Shown piece by piece: positions 33,504-42,266 of a DNA stretch of 64,000 nucleotides. The DNA comes from KBS50 sp042434095 (GTDB taxonomy: Bacteria > Actinomycetota > Actinomycetes > Mycobacteriales > Micromonosporaceae). Both the position numbers and the translations under genes were made by a program. The stretch's first letter is position 1; every line of letters starts with the position of its first letter. Below the pieces are notes generated by a model. That model ran no database searches. It had not been told where the DNA came from and saw only the letters and a program-made list of their open reading frames with translations. The DNA lies in the NCBI RefSeq assembly GCF_042434095.1, contig NZ_JBHLUE010000004.1, forward strand, positions 496,001 to 560,000, read 5' to 3'.

Positions 33504-34772
33504 GTGCACATACCACCGATTCCCAGCCTGACTGCGGCGGACCCGCAGCTGGCCGGCCTCGTCGAGGCCGAGGCGCAGCGCCAGCACGACAAGCTGCGGA
33601 TGATCGCGTCGGAGAACTACGTGTCGGCGGCGGTGCTGGAGGCCAGCGGCACCGTGCTGACCAACAAATACTCGGAGGGCTACGCCGGGCGCCGCTACTA
33701 CGAGGGCCAGCAGCTGATCGACCAGATCGAGACGCTGGCCATCGAGCGGGCCAAGGCGCTCTTCGGGGTGGATCACGCCAACGTCCAGCCATACTCGGGC
33801 TCGCCCGCCAACCTCGCGGTCTATCTGGCCTTCCTCTCCCCCGGCGACACCGTGCTGGGCATGTCGCTGCCGATGGGCGGGCACCTCACGCACGGCTGGT
33901 CCGTCTCGGCCACCGGCAAGTGGTTCAACTCCGTCCGCTACGGGGTGTCCCGGGAGACCGGGCGGATCGACCTCGACGAGGTCCGCGACGTGGCCCGCCG
34001 GGAACGCCCGAAGGTGATCTTCTGCGGCGGCACGGCCGTGCCGCGCACCATCGACTTCGCCGGCTTCGCCGAGATCGCCCGCGAGGTCGGCGCGGTGCTG
34101 GTGGCCGACATCGCGCACATCGCCGGTCTGGTGGCGGGCGGCGCGCACCCGTCGCCGGTCGGGCACGCCGACGTCGTCACCACCACCACCCACAAGACCC
34201 TGCGGGGCCCGCGCGGCGCGATGATCCTCAGCACCGCCGAGCACGCCTCGGCGATCGACAAGGCCGTGTTCCCGGGCCTGCAGGGCGGCCCGCACAACCA
34301 CACCACAGCGGGCATCGCGGTGGCGCTGCGCGAGGCATCCGGGCCGGACTTCCGGGCCTACGCGGCGCAGATCGTGGCCAACGCCAAGGCGCTGGCCGCC
34401 GCGCTCGTCGAGCGGGGCTACGACCTGGTCTCCGGCGGCACGGACAACCACCTCATCCTCGCCGACCTCACCGGCCAGGGCATCGGCGGCAAGCCGGCGG
34501 CGCAGGCGCTGGACCGGGCCGGCATCGAGCTCAACTACAATACCGTGCCGTACGACCCGCGCAAGCCGTTCGACCCGTCCGGAATCCGGCTCGGCACCGC
34601 CGCGCTGACCACCCGCGGCCTCACCGAGGAGCAGATGCCGCAGGTGGCGGCCTGGATGGACGAGGCGATCGGCGCGGCCGTCAAGGACGACGAGAGCACG
34701 ATCGAGCGGATCGCCGGCGAGGTCCGCGACCTGCTCGCCGGCTACCCCATGCCGGGCTACGCCACCGCCTGA
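33504..34772 (+). CDS. glyA: Serine hydroxymethyltransferase
   Basis: A 422-residue PLP enzyme interconverting serine and glycine with transfer of a one-carbon unit to tetrahydrofolate. Motifs: LRMIASENYVSAAVLEASG, TNKYSEGYAGRRYYEG, NVQPYSGSPANLAVY, VVTTTTHKTLRGPRGAMIL with the PLP lysine, FPGLQGGPHNHTTAGIAVAL, and GGTDNHLILADL. The segment read as ICGxSAYPR in many orthologues is FCGGTAVPRTIDF here. The GTG start at 33504 follows AGGAGGA; the upstream part of the frame is riboswitch sequence. Control by the ZTP riboswitch ties it to folate and purine status. Confidence 0.95.
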   Translation: MHIPPIPSLTAADPQLAGLVEAEAQRQHDKLRMIASENYVSAAVLEASGTVLTNKYSEGYAGRRYYEGQQLIDQIETLAIERAKALFGVDHANVQPYSGSPANLAVYLAFLSPGDTVLGMSLPMGGHLTHGWSVSATGKWFNSVRYGVSRETGRIDLDEVRDVARRERPKVIFCGGTAVPRTIDFAGFAEIAREVGAVLVADIAHIAGLVAGGAHPSPVGHADVVTTTTHKTLRGPRGAMILSTAEHASAIDKAVFPGLQGGPHNHTTAGIAVALREASGPDFRAYAAQIVANAKALAAALVERGYDLVSGGTDNHLILADLTGQGIGGKPAAQALDRAGIELNYNTVPYDPRKPFDPSGIRLGTAALTTRGLTEEQMPQVAAWMDEAIGAAVKDDESTIERIAGEVRDLLAGYPMPGYATA

Positions 34773-34773
34773 G

Positions 34774-34833
34774 GGTGTAAGGAAGGGCCCCTTCTTATCG
34801 CTTTTTGTATAGGAAGGGGCCCTTCTTAACACC
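34774..34833 (+). repeat. Dispersed GGGCCC palindromic element, copy 4
   Basis: The most symmetrical copy: GGTGT at one end matches AACACC at the other, so the whole ~60 bp can fold into one long stem. It starts directly after the glyA stop codon, in plus orientation, with a TATCGCTTTTTGTATA spacer. Confidence 0.92.
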
Positions 34834-34900
34834 CGCGCTCCGGCGGCCCCGGCAGCGGGCCGCCGGCCCGGACCCGGCCGCCGGGTGCGAAAATCGGCGG

Positions 34901-35467
34901 GTGAGCTCCGCCGACACCGTCCGCTTCCGGCACAGCCAGACGATCTGGCTGGCCGCCCTGATCGCCTTCATCGGCGCGCTGCCGGTGGCGAGCCTGCGCT
35001 GGTATCTCGCGCCGATCCTGCTGGTGCCCCTGGCCATCGGGATCTGGGCCTGGCGGTCCGGCACCGACGCCGACCCCGCGGGGCTGCGGTTGCGCGCGCT
35101 GGTGGGCCAGCGTCGCATCCCGTGGCCAGACGTGGCCGAGTTCGGCGTCGACGAGCGAGGTCGGGTGACGGTCCGGCTGACCGACGGCGCCTCCGCCGCG
35201 CTGCCCGGCGTACGCCGGTCCGACCTGTCGCGCCTGATCGCCGCGAGCGGCCAGCCGCTGGACCCGGCGGCGGCCCCCGGCCCGGCCGCCACCGACACCC
35301 CCGCCTCGCCCGACAGCCCCGCCTCGCCCGACACCCCGGCCTCGCCCGACGCCCCGGCCTCGCCCGGCACACCGAGCCCGAGCCCCGGCACAGCGAGCCC
35401 GAGCCCCGGCACACCGGGCCCGAGCCCCGGCGCGGCCTCCCGCGGCCCGGGCTCGGCCGGTCAGTAG
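34901..35467 (+). CDS. Membrane protein with bacterial PH-like domain
   Basis: A 188-residue protein. Two adjacent hydrophobic segments (WLAALIAFIGALPVASL and YLAPILLVPLAIGIWAW, about residues 15-50) are followed by a small PH-type domain (GLRLRALVGQRRIPWPDVAEFGVDERGRVTVRLTDG) like that of mycobacterial Cfp6-type proteins. The last 60 residues are a Pro/Ser/Ala repeat tail with units such as ASPDTP and SPSPGT. The GTG start at 34901 is preceded by GAAAAT at leaderless distance. The stop overlaps the stop of the convergent gene by seven bases. Function unknown. Confidence 0.75.
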   Translation: MSSADTVRFRHSQTIWLAALIAFIGALPVASLRWYLAPILLVPLAIGIWAWRSGTDADPAGLRLRALVGQRRIPWPDVAEFGVDERGRVTVRLTDGASAALPGVRRSDLSRLIAASGQPLDPAAAPGPAATDTPASPDSPASPDTPASPDAPASPGTPSPSPGTASPSPGTPGPSPGAASRGPGSAGQ

Positions 35468-36387
35468 CCGCCCACCACCTCGTTCTCCAGGGGTTCCCCG
35501 GCAAGGAAGCGCCGCAGTTGCGCCCCGACCAGCCGGTACGCCCGGGGCAGCAGGCCGCGTACGGATCCGCCCACGTGTGGGGTGAGCAGCAGGCCGGGCA
35601 CGTCCCACAGGGGGTGGCCGGCGGGCAGCGGCTCCGGGTCGGTCACGTCCAGCGCGGCCCGCAGCCGACCGGCGCTCAGCTCGGCCACCAGCGCGTCGGT
35701 GTCCGCAACCGGGCCGCGGGCCGCGTTCACCAGCAGCGCGCCGTCGTGCATCGACGCCAGGAACTTCCGGTCCACCATGCCGCGCGTCTCGTCGGTGAGC
35801 GGCACGATCAGCACCACGATGTCGGCGTGCGGCAGCAGCTCCGGCAGCTCCGCCACGCCGTGCACGCCCTGCTCCGGCCGGGCCGTCCGGGCCACCCGGG
35901 TGATCTCCACCTCGAATGGCCGGAGCCGTGCCTCGATGGCCGCGCCGATCGAGCCCGCGCCGACGAGCAGCACCCGCTTGCCGGCGAGCTCGTCCGTCGG
36001 CAGGTAGTCGAGGCTCGCCCACTCGTGCCGGGCCTGCGCCCGGGCGAACTCGTCGAACGCGCGCAGGTGGGCCAGGATCGCGGTGAGCACCCACTCCGAG
36101 GTGGACGTGTCGTGCACGCCGCGGGCGTCGCACAGGGTCACCCCGGCGGGCAGCCGGCCGGCCCAGGCGTCGGCGCCGGCCGAGAGCAGCTGTACGACGC
36201 GCAGGTCGGGCAGCTCCGCGGCGAGCCGTACCGCCGTGCCGGGCGCGAGGAACGGCGGCACCCAGAACTCGACGCCGGCGCGCTCCGCCGGCGGCTGCTG
36301 CGGGTCGGCCACAATCTCCACGCGTACGTCCGCGGGCAGCTCGCCGAGCAGCGACCGGCCCTCCTCGTGCGGGATCCAGATCTTCAC
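35461..36387 (-). CDS. D-isomer specific 2-hydroxyacid dehydrogenase
   Basis: A 308-residue NAD(P)-dependent dehydrogenase of the phosphoglycerate/glyoxylate reductase group. Visible are the N-terminal substrate domain, the Rossmann motif VLLVGAGSIGAAIEARL, catalytic NAARGPVADTDALV (Arg), DVTDPEPLPAGHPLW (Glu) and LLTPHVGGSV (His). It is shorter than SerA and lacks the ACT domain. The fold and the GAGSIG motif (Ala in the glycine loop) resemble the hydroxypyruvate/glyoxylate reductase-like branch. The ATG at 36387 begins MKIWIPH. The substrate is not determinable. Confidence 0.85.
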   Translation of the reverse strand: MKIWIPHEEGRSLLGELPADVRVEIVADPQQPPAERAGVEFWVPPFLAPGTAVRLAAELPDLRVVQLLSAGADAWAGRLPAGVTLCDARGVHDTSTSEWVLTAILAHLRAFDEFARAQARHEWASLDYLPTDELAGKRVLLVGAGSIGAAIEARLRPFEVEITRVARTARPEQGVHGVAELPELLPHADIVVLIVPLTDETRGMVDRKFLASMHDGALLVNAARGPVADTDALVAELSAGRLRAALDVTDPEPLPAGHPLWDVPGLLLTPHVGGSVRGLLPRAYRLVGAQLRRFLAGEPLENEVVGGY

Positions 36388-36443
36388 GCTGGCCGACGAT
36401 AGCCCTCCGGCGCCGCCGCCGGGCGGCCGGCCGACGCCGAACG

Positions 36444-36497
36444 GTTAGGAAGGGCCCCTTCCTATACGAAAAGCGATAACAAGGGGCCCTTCCTTCC
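36444..36497 (-). repeat. Dispersed GGGCCC palindromic element, copy 5
   Basis: Minus orientation, between two genes transcribed on the minus strand; the element ends immediately at the stop codon of the RHH-like gene. The spacer reads TATACGAAAAGCGATA on the plus strand. Confidence 0.9.
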
Positions 36498-37052
36498 TCA
36501 GGTGGTGGGGCCGCGGCGGCGGAGGTCCTCGACCGTGCCCATGGCGGTGCGCAGCTCACCGAGCCACTCCTGCGCGTGCTGGCCGACCAGCCGGACGCAC
36601 CAGGCCAACGCCTCCGAGCGGGACCGCGCCACACCCGCGTCGACCAGGGTGTCGAGGACCCGGCGCTCCGGCTGGCGGAGCCGGGTCATCACCGGCGCCG
36701 ACACGTTGGTGAACAACTCCTCCGTCTCGCCGCAGGCGGCGCCCCAGGCCACCTTCCGGCGGTAGCGGTGCTCGATCTGCCGGGCGATCCCGATCCGCCG
36801 GTCCCGGGTCTCCTCCCGGTGCTGGTTGATCCGCCCCGCCTCGGCGGCCGCCCGGTCCGCCGGCGTCGCCTCGGCCGCCAACTCCGGCTCGGGCAGCCGG
36901 CCGACAATGATGATCTCTTCGCGGTCCACCACGACCCGCGGTGGACCGTTGAACCAACCGTCCGGGACCGCCCCGGTGATCCAGGCCGCCGCGTCGTCCG
37001 CGGGCGGTGGCTCGTTCCGGCCACCCGCGACATCCCATCTCCGGTCTCGCAT
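36498..37052 (-). CDS. Conserved protein with ribbon-helix-helix-like C-terminus, function unknown
   Basis: I do not recognise this 184-residue protein. The N-terminal half is charged and contains WITGAVPDGWFNGPPRVVVDREEIIIVGRL. A central helical region EAGRINQHREETRDRRIGIARQIEHRYRRK is strongly basic. The C-terminal part (LDTLVDAGVARSRSEALAWCVRLVGQHAQEWLGEL) has the spacing of a ribbon-helix-helix or Arc-like helix pair (xxGVARSRSEALAW), suggesting DNA binding. The promoter carries a directly repeated TGTAATCA overlapping the -10 box, compatible with autoregulation. Start ATG at 37052. Confidence 0.65.
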   Translation of the reverse strand: MRDRRWDVAGGRNEPPPADDAAAWITGAVPDGWFNGPPRVVVDREEIIIVGRLPEPELAAEATPADRAAAEAGRINQHREETRDRRIGIARQIEHRYRRKVAWGAACGETEELFTNVSAPVMTRLRQPERRVLDTLVDAGVARSRSEALAWCVRLVGQHAQEWLGELRTAMGTVEDLRRRGPTT

Positions 37053-37070
37053 ACCGCACCTCCATCGTAC

Positions 37071-37107
37071 TGATTACATGATTACACCGTTTCACACGTT
37101 GCATCAA
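37071..37107 (-). promoter_or_regulatory. Promoter with tandem 8-bp repeats
   Basis: On the minus strand: -35 TTGATG (37107-37102), 17-bp spacer, -10 TAATCA (37084-37079). The -10 is part of the first of two perfect adjacent copies of TGTAATCA (37086-37071). The A/T content is exceptional for this genome. Confidence 0.6.
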
Positions 37108-37203
37108 GGCCGATCTGAGCGGGCGCCGGAGCGGGGCTTCGGCGCCCGGCCGCGTACCGCGGGGAGATCCGCGACGCTGTGCCGGCGCGACTAGGCTGGG
37201 CCG

Positions 37204-38403
37204 GTGAGCCTTCGGACCACGTACCGGCACCGCGCCCGGGCCCGAGCGGCGGTCGCGCTGTGCGCGGCGGCCGTCCTCGCGGCCGGCGGTTGTTCCTTCG
37301 GCGAACCGAAGCCGGACCCGGCCGGGGAGCCGCCGCGCTTTCCCACCCCCACGGCCCCGGCCTCGACGCGGGGCGGCGGCACCGATCAGGAGGTGGCCGC
37401 CACGGTCCTCGCCACCGGCCTGAACGTGCCGTGGGCCATCGCGTTCCTGCCCGACGGCGGCGCCCTGGTCACCGAGCGGGACTCCGCGAAGATCCTCAAG
37501 GTCGGCCCCGAGTCCGGCCCGGACGGCCTCAAGGTCGCTACGGTGCAGACGGTCGAGGGAGTTGCGGCGGGTGGCGAGGGAGGTCTGCTCGGCATCGCCG
37601 TCTCACCGGAATACGAAAAGGACAAGGCGGTCTTCGTCTACTACTCCACCGACCGGGACAACCGGATCGCCCGACTCACCCTCGGTGGCCAGCCGACACC
37701 CATCCTCACCGGCATCCCGCGCTCCGGCGTCCACAACGGGGGTCGGCTCGCCTTCGGCCCGGACGGCTTCCTGTACGCGACCACCGGCGACGCCACCCAA
37801 CGCGGCCTCGCGCAGGACCAGAAGAGCCTGGCCGGCAAGATCCTCCGGATCACCCCGGCCGGCAAGCCGGCGCCCGGCAACCCGTTCGCCAACTCGCCGG
37901 TGTGGTCGCTCGGGCACCGCAACGTGCAGGGGTTGGCCTGGGACGAGAACAGGCGCCTGTACGCCACCGAGTTCGGTCAGAACACCTGGGACGAGATCAA
38001 CCGGATCGAGCCGGGGCACAACTATGGCTGGCCCGATGTCGAGGGCGGGGCGCCGGGTTCCGACCAGCCGGGCACCGACGCGAGGTTCAGCTACCCGCTG
38101 GTGCAGTGGCACACCGACGAGGCGTCCTGCTCCGGCGCGGCCATCATCGGGCGGCTGCTCGCGGCCGCGTGCCTCAAGGGTGAGCGGCTCTGGCTCATGG
38201 AACTGACCGCCGACGGCGGCGTGCTGGGCCAGCCCCGGGCCGTGCTGACCAACCGGTACGGGCGGCTGCGGGCCGCCGTGGCGGCGCCGGACGGTTCGCT
38301 CTGGATCTCCACCTCGAACAAGGACGGCCGGGGCCGGCCGAGGGCCGACGACGACCGACTGATCCGGCTGGTGTTCTCCGACGGCGGCGCGGGGCGCAGT
38401 TGA
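37204..38403 (+). CDS. PQQ-dependent sugar dehydrogenase-like lipoprotein
   Basis: A 399-residue exported beta-propeller of the soluble glucose/sorbosone dehydrogenase family. The lipoprotein signal ends VLAAGGCSFG, with Cys near residue 30, followed by a Pro/Thr linker. Propeller motifs are GLNVPWAIAFLPDGGALVTERDS, GEGGLLGIAVSPEY, HNGGRLAFGPDGFLYATTGDA, GHRNVQGLAWDENRRLYATEFGQNTWDEIN and HNYGWPDVEGG. Cofactor-site residues equivalent to the catalytic His (VHNGGRL) and Ca-binding loops appear present, but PQQ binding is family knowledge. A TAGGCT box lies six bases before the GTG start (leaderless pattern). Confidence 0.87.
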   Translation: MSLRTTYRHRARARAAVALCAAAVLAAGGCSFGEPKPDPAGEPPRFPTPTAPASTRGGGTDQEVAATVLATGLNVPWAIAFLPDGGALVTERDSAKILKVGPESGPDGLKVATVQTVEGVAAGGEGGLLGIAVSPEYEKDKAVFVYYSTDRDNRIARLTLGGQPTPILTGIPRSGVHNGGRLAFGPDGFLYATTGDATQRGLAQDQKSLAGKILRITPAGKPAPGNPFANSPVWSLGHRNVQGLAWDENRRLYATEFGQNTWDEINRIEPGHNYGWPDVEGGAPGSDQPGTDARFSYPLVQWHTDEASCSGAAIIGRLLAAACLKGERLWLMELTADGGVLGQPRAVLTNRYGRLRAAVAAPDGSLWISTSNKDGRGRPRADDDRLIRLVFSDGGAGRS

Positions 38404-38457
38404 GCCCGCGACGCCGGCAGGTTTCCCAAGATCGGTGGGCGGGCAGGTCACCCTCTC

Positions 38458-40173
38458 GTGGCTGACGAGCGAAGGGACCCGGCGGCACCGCGCGACACGA
38501 CCGCGGCGCGGCGCGACACCACCGCGGCGCGGCGCGCGGCGACCGCGGCAGCGGTACGGCGTGGCGCGACCGCGGCGGGCGGGGCGCTGACCACGGCGTG
38601 GCACGGCGGTCGCCGGGCCGCGACCTCGACCTGGGGTCGGCGGACCCGGATCGCCGCGGCCATCGTGGCGGTGAGCCTGGTCGGCGTGGTGCTCGGCACC
38701 CTGCTCGGCGGCCGGGTGGAGACCGACATCGGCCCGTTCCGCGCGCAGCTGGCGCTCAGCCCGTCCGCCAGCGGCGGCACCACGGTCCGCATCCCGCCGC
38801 TCGGCGCCCTCGAGTTCGACAGCCACGACGGGCCCACCCGGCTCACCGTGCAGCTCGGCGCCCTCGACCAGCGGCGTACCGAGGCGCTCATCAGCGACCC
38901 GGGCAACCTGGACCGGATCAGCAGCCTCGCCGTCCGGGACGTCAGCGAGGGCGCGGCCCGGCTGATCCTGCGGACCATCGGCGCGGCCCTGCTCGGGTCG
39001 CTGCTGCTGGCCGCCCTGGTCTTCCGGAACGTACGCCGGGTCGCCTGGTCGGGGGTGCTCTCGCTGGTCATCACCGGCGGCAGCCTCGGGCTGGCCGGGC
39101 TGACCCTGCACCCCCGGGCCCTGGAGGAGCCGCGCTACGAGGGCCTGCTGGTCAACGCGCCGGCCATCGTCGGCGATGCGCGGTCGATCGCCACGAACTA
39201 TGGCAAGTACGCCGACCAGCTGCAACGGCTGGTCGGCAACGTGAGCAAGCTCTACACGACGCTCTCGGCGCTCCCGGTGTACGAGCCGTCCCCCGGCACC
39301 ACGCGGGTGCTGCACATCTCGGACCTGCACCTCAACCCGTCCGCCTGGCAGGTCATCCGCACGGTGGTCGAGCAGTTCAACATCGACGTGGTCATCGACA
39401 CCGGGGACATCACCGACTGGGGCAGCGAGCCGGAGGCCTCGTTCGTGAACTCCATCGGCCAGCTGAAGAAGCCGTACGTCTACATCCGCGGCAACCACGA
39501 CTCCAGCGCCACGGCGGCGGCCGTGGCCAAGCAGCCCAACGCCACGGTCCTCGACCAGTCGCTCACCAAGGTCGCCGGGCTGACCATCGCCGGCGCCGGC
39601 GACCCGCGGTTCACCCCCGACAAGGAGACCTCGCCGGCCGGCTCGGGGCTCACCACGCAGGTCGCCGATCAGGTCATCACCACCGGGGAACGGCTGGCCG
39701 CCACGATCCGCTCGGCCGCGCCGCAGAAGGTGGACATCGCGCTGGTGCACGACCCGGCCTCCGCCGGTCCGCTCTCCGGGACCGTCCCGCTGGTGCTCTC
39801 CGGGCACGTGCACCACCGCGAGGTGCTGCGGCTTCCGCAGGTGGACGGCGAGCAACCGACCCAGCTCTTCGTGGAGGGGTCGACCGGCGGCGCCGGGCTG
39901 CGCGGCCTGGAGGGCGAGAAGCCCACCCCGCTGAGCATGTCGGTGCTCTACTTCGATCCGGGGCAGAAGCTCCAGGCGTACGACGACATCACGGTCGGCG
40001 GCACCGGCGAGGCGCAGGTGAGCCTCGAACGGCACATCATCACCAACCCGGCGGCGGGCGACCCGAAGGCCTCCGTGACGCCCACCCCGACCCGCGGCCC
40101 CACCCCGACGCCCACGGTGAGCCCGTCCAACTCCAGCGCCCCCGGCGCCCCGGTCCCGACCACCACCGGCTGA
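38458..40173 (+). CDS. Membrane metallophosphoesterase
   Basis: A 571-residue protein. The N-terminus has Ala/Arg/Thr repeats (RDTTAARRDTTAARRAA) and at least three hydrophobic segments (near 65-82, 180-197, 205-222). The calcineurin-like domain carries VLHISDLHLNPSAW (His near residue 286), VIDTGDITDWG, IRGNHDSS (about 343-350), and VLSGHVHHRE (near 448). It ends in a Thr/Pro tail (TPTPTRGPTPTPTV). The active site probably faces outside. It may hydrolyse phosphodiesters or phospholipids; the substrate is unknown. The GTG at 38458 begins MADERRD. Confidence 0.87.
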   Translation: MADERRDPAAPRDTTAARRDTTAARRAATAAAVRRGATAAGGALTTAWHGGRRAATSTWGRRTRIAAAIVAVSLVGVVLGTLLGGRVETDIGPFRAQLALSPSASGGTTVRIPPLGALEFDSHDGPTRLTVQLGALDQRRTEALISDPGNLDRISSLAVRDVSEGAARLILRTIGAALLGSLLLAALVFRNVRRVAWSGVLSLVITGGSLGLAGLTLHPRALEEPRYEGLLVNAPAIVGDARSIATNYGKYADQLQRLVGNVSKLYTTLSALPVYEPSPGTTRVLHISDLHLNPSAWQVIRTVVEQFNIDVVIDTGDITDWGSEPEASFVNSIGQLKKPYVYIRGNHDSSATAAAVAKQPNATVLDQSLTKVAGLTIAGAGDPRFTPDKETSPAGSGLTTQVADQVITTGERLAATIRSAAPQKVDIALVHDPASAGPLSGTVPLVLSGHVHHREVLRLPQVDGEQPTQLFVEGSTGGAGLRGLEGEKPTPLSMSVLYFDPGQKLQAYDDITVGGTGEAQVSLERHIITNPAAGDPKASVTPTPTRGPTPTPTVSPSNSSAPGAPVPTTTG

Positions 40174-40276
40174 TCCACGGTCCGTAGCCAGCGCGACCCG
40201 GCGGGGGCCGCGGGACGACCGTCAGCGTCGCCGCACCGCGGGGCGCGCCGCGGGCACGCGGGCCGCCGGGCGACCG

Positions 40277-40573
40277 TCAGCGGCCCATCGCCTCCACCGC
40301 GTCCTTGGCGGTCCGCAGGTCCGCGCCGGTTGCCTCCCGGTACGCCTTGATCGCCTGGATCTTGTCGCCCCGCGCAAGATGCTCCCGCACCCCGGGCAAC
40401 TCCGCCCCGGGATCCTCGATTCCGAGGTGATTCATGACGAGATCGAGCCGGCGCTCGATCTCGCCCAGCCGCCACGCGGTGCCGTCCCGCCGACCCGACC
40501 CGGCCACCTGCATGAGCAACACCCCGAGAATGGCCAAGCTCACGGCCAAGAACGCGAAATCCATGCCGCTCAT
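40277..40573 (-). CDS. Small membrane-anchored protein with L7/L12 C-terminal-like domain
   Basis: A 98-residue protein. One hydrophobic N-terminal segment (MDFAFLAVSLAILGVLLMQVAG) is followed by a coiled-coil-like stretch (WRLGEIERRLDLVMNHLGI). The helix-turn-helix-like end, VREHLARGDKIQAIKAYREATGADLRTAKDAVEAM, resembles the ribosomal protein L7/L12 C-terminal domain. Such proteins are common in actinobacteria and their function is unknown. Two starts are possible, ATG at 40573 (MSGMDF) and ATG at 40564 (MDF); neither has a strong ribosome binding site. It lies downstream of gatB in the same direction but is separated by a hairpin. Confidence 0.75.
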   Translation of the reverse strand: MSGMDFAFLAVSLAILGVLLMQVAGSGRRDGTAWRLGEIERRLDLVMNHLGIEDPGAELPGVREHLARGDKIQAIKAYREATGADLRTAKDAVEAMGR

Positions 40574-40634
40574 CCAAGCAGGTCCCCGCACGCAGCCCGG
40601 GACGGCAGCGCCGGGACGGCCCGGACCACCACGG

Positions 40635-40705
40635 GGGTTTCGCCGCAGCCCGCCCGCGTCGGGATCAAACCTCACCGCCCAGAGCGGGGGGCTTCGGCGA
40701 AACCC
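40635..40705 (-). terminator. Hairpin downstream of gatCAB
   Basis: GGGTTTCGCCG (40635-40645) pairs perfectly with CGGCGAAACCC (40695-40705). A third related segment, CGGCGAAGCCCC at about 40720-40731, could compete for the same arm. Confidence 0.5.
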
Positions 40706-40753
40706 ACCCACCCGACCGGCGAAGCCCCGTCGGACTGGCGCGGCGGGGCCCGC

Positions 40754-42253
40754 CTAGCCCTCGACGCCGAGGCGCTCCAGCACCATGTCGCGGACCGTCC
40801 GGGCGTCGGCCTGACCCCGGGTCGTCTTCATGACGGCGCCGACCAGCGCGCCGGCCGCGGCCACCTTGCCACCGCGTACCTTCGCGGCCACGTCCGGGTT
40901 GGCGGCGATGGCCTCGTCCACGGCCGCCGTGAGGGCGCCGGTGTCCGACACCACGCCGAGGCCGCGGTTCGACATGATCTCGGCGGGCGAGCCCTCGCCG
41001 GCCACCACGCCCTCGAGCACGGTACGGGCCAGCTTGTCGTTCAGCTTGCCCTCGTCGACCAGCCGCTGCAGCTCGGCCACCTGGGCCGGGGTGGCGCCCA
41101 CGGCGGCCAGCTCGACACCGGTTTCGTTGGCCCGGCGGGACAGCTCGCCCAGCCACCACTTGCGGGCGCCGGCCGGGGTGGCGCCGGCCGCGATGGTCTG
41201 CTCGATCAGCTCGACCGCGCCGGCGTTGACCACCGACTGCATGTCGAGGTCGGAGAGCCCCCACCGCTCCTGCAGCCGCCGGCGGTGCACCCGGGGCAGC
41301 TCCGGCAGCGCCGCCTTCAACTCGGCCACCCAGCTCGGGTCCGGGGCCAGCGGCACCAGGTCCGGCTCGGGGAAGTAGCGGTAGTCGGTGGCGGTCTCCT
41401 TGGACCGGCCCGGCGTGGTGTCCCCGGTGTCCTCGTGGAAGTGCCGGGTCTCCTGGGTGATCCGGCCGCCCGCATCCAGCACCGACGCCTGGCGCAGCAT
41501 CTCCGAGCGGACCGCGCGCTCCACCGAGCGCAGCGAGTTGACGTTCTTGGTCTCGGTGCGGGTGCCCCACTCCTCGCCGGGCCGGTTCAGCGACGTGTTC
41601 ACGTCGCAGCGCAGCGAGCCCTCCTCCATCCGTACGTCGGAGACGCCGAGCGTGCGGATCACGTCCCGCAGCTCGGTGACGTACGCGCGGGCCACCACCG
41701 GAGCCAGCGTGCCGGTGCCGGGGATCGGCTTCGTGACGATCTCCACCAGCGGGATGCCGGCCCGGTTGTAGTCGACCAGCGATTCGGTGGCGCCGTGGAT
41801 CCGGCCGGTGGCGCCGCCCACGTGCAGCGACTTGCCGGTGTCCTCCTCCAGGTGCACCCGCTCGATCTCGATCCGGACGAGTTCCCCGTCCACCTCGACG
41901 TCCAGGTAGCCGTCCACGCAGATCGGCTCGTCGTACTGGCTGATCTGGAAGTTCTTCGGCATGTCCGGGTAGAAGTAGTTCTTCCGGGCGAACCGGCACC
42001 AGCTGGCGATCGAGCAGTTGAGCGCCAGGCCGATCCGGATGATCGCCTCGATGGCAGCCTTGTTGGCCACCGGCAGCGAGCCGGGCAGGCCCAGGCAGAC
42101 CGGGCAGACCCGGGTGTTCGGCTCGCCGCCGAAGTCGGTCGGGCAGCCGCAGAACATCTTGGTCCGGGTGCCCAGCTCGACGTGCGTCTCCAGGCCGATC
42201 ACCGGCTCGTACCGCGCGACCACCTCGTCGTACGCGGGCAGTGTCGTCGTCAT
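40754..42253 (-). CDS. gatB: Asp-tRNA(Asn)/Glu-tRNA(Gln) amidotransferase subunit B
   Basis: A 499-residue kinase/tRNA-binding subunit of GatCAB, which converts misacylated Glu-tRNA(Gln) or Asp-tRNA(Asn) to the amidated form. Core motifs are YEPVIGLETHVELGTRTKMFCGCP, NTRVCPVCLGLPGSLPV, ARKNYFYPDMPKNFQISQYD, LEEDTGKSLH and VDYNRAGIPLVEIVT. The C-terminal YqeY-like tail domain (about 400-499) includes GAVMKTTRGQADARTVRDMVLERL. It is the last gene of the gatC-gatA-gatB operon, 13 bases after gatA. Confidence 0.97.
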   Translation of the reverse strand: MTTTLPAYDEVVARYEPVIGLETHVELGTRTKMFCGCPTDFGGEPNTRVCPVCLGLPGSLPVANKAAIEAIIRIGLALNCSIASWCRFARKNYFYPDMPKNFQISQYDEPICVDGYLDVEVDGELVRIEIERVHLEEDTGKSLHVGGATGRIHGATESLVDYNRAGIPLVEIVTKPIPGTGTLAPVVARAYVTELRDVIRTLGVSDVRMEEGSLRCDVNTSLNRPGEEWGTRTETKNVNSLRSVERAVRSEMLRQASVLDAGGRITQETRHFHEDTGDTTPGRSKETATDYRYFPEPDLVPLAPDPSWVAELKAALPELPRVHRRRLQERWGLSDLDMQSVVNAGAVELIEQTIAAGATPAGARKWWLGELSRRANETGVELAAVGATPAQVAELQRLVDEGKLNDKLARTVLEGVVAGEGSPAEIMSNRGLGVVSDTGALTAAVDEAIAANPDVAAKVRGGKVAAAGALVGAVMKTTRGQADARTVRDMVLERLGVEG

Positions 42254-42266
42254 GGTTGCTCCTGCC

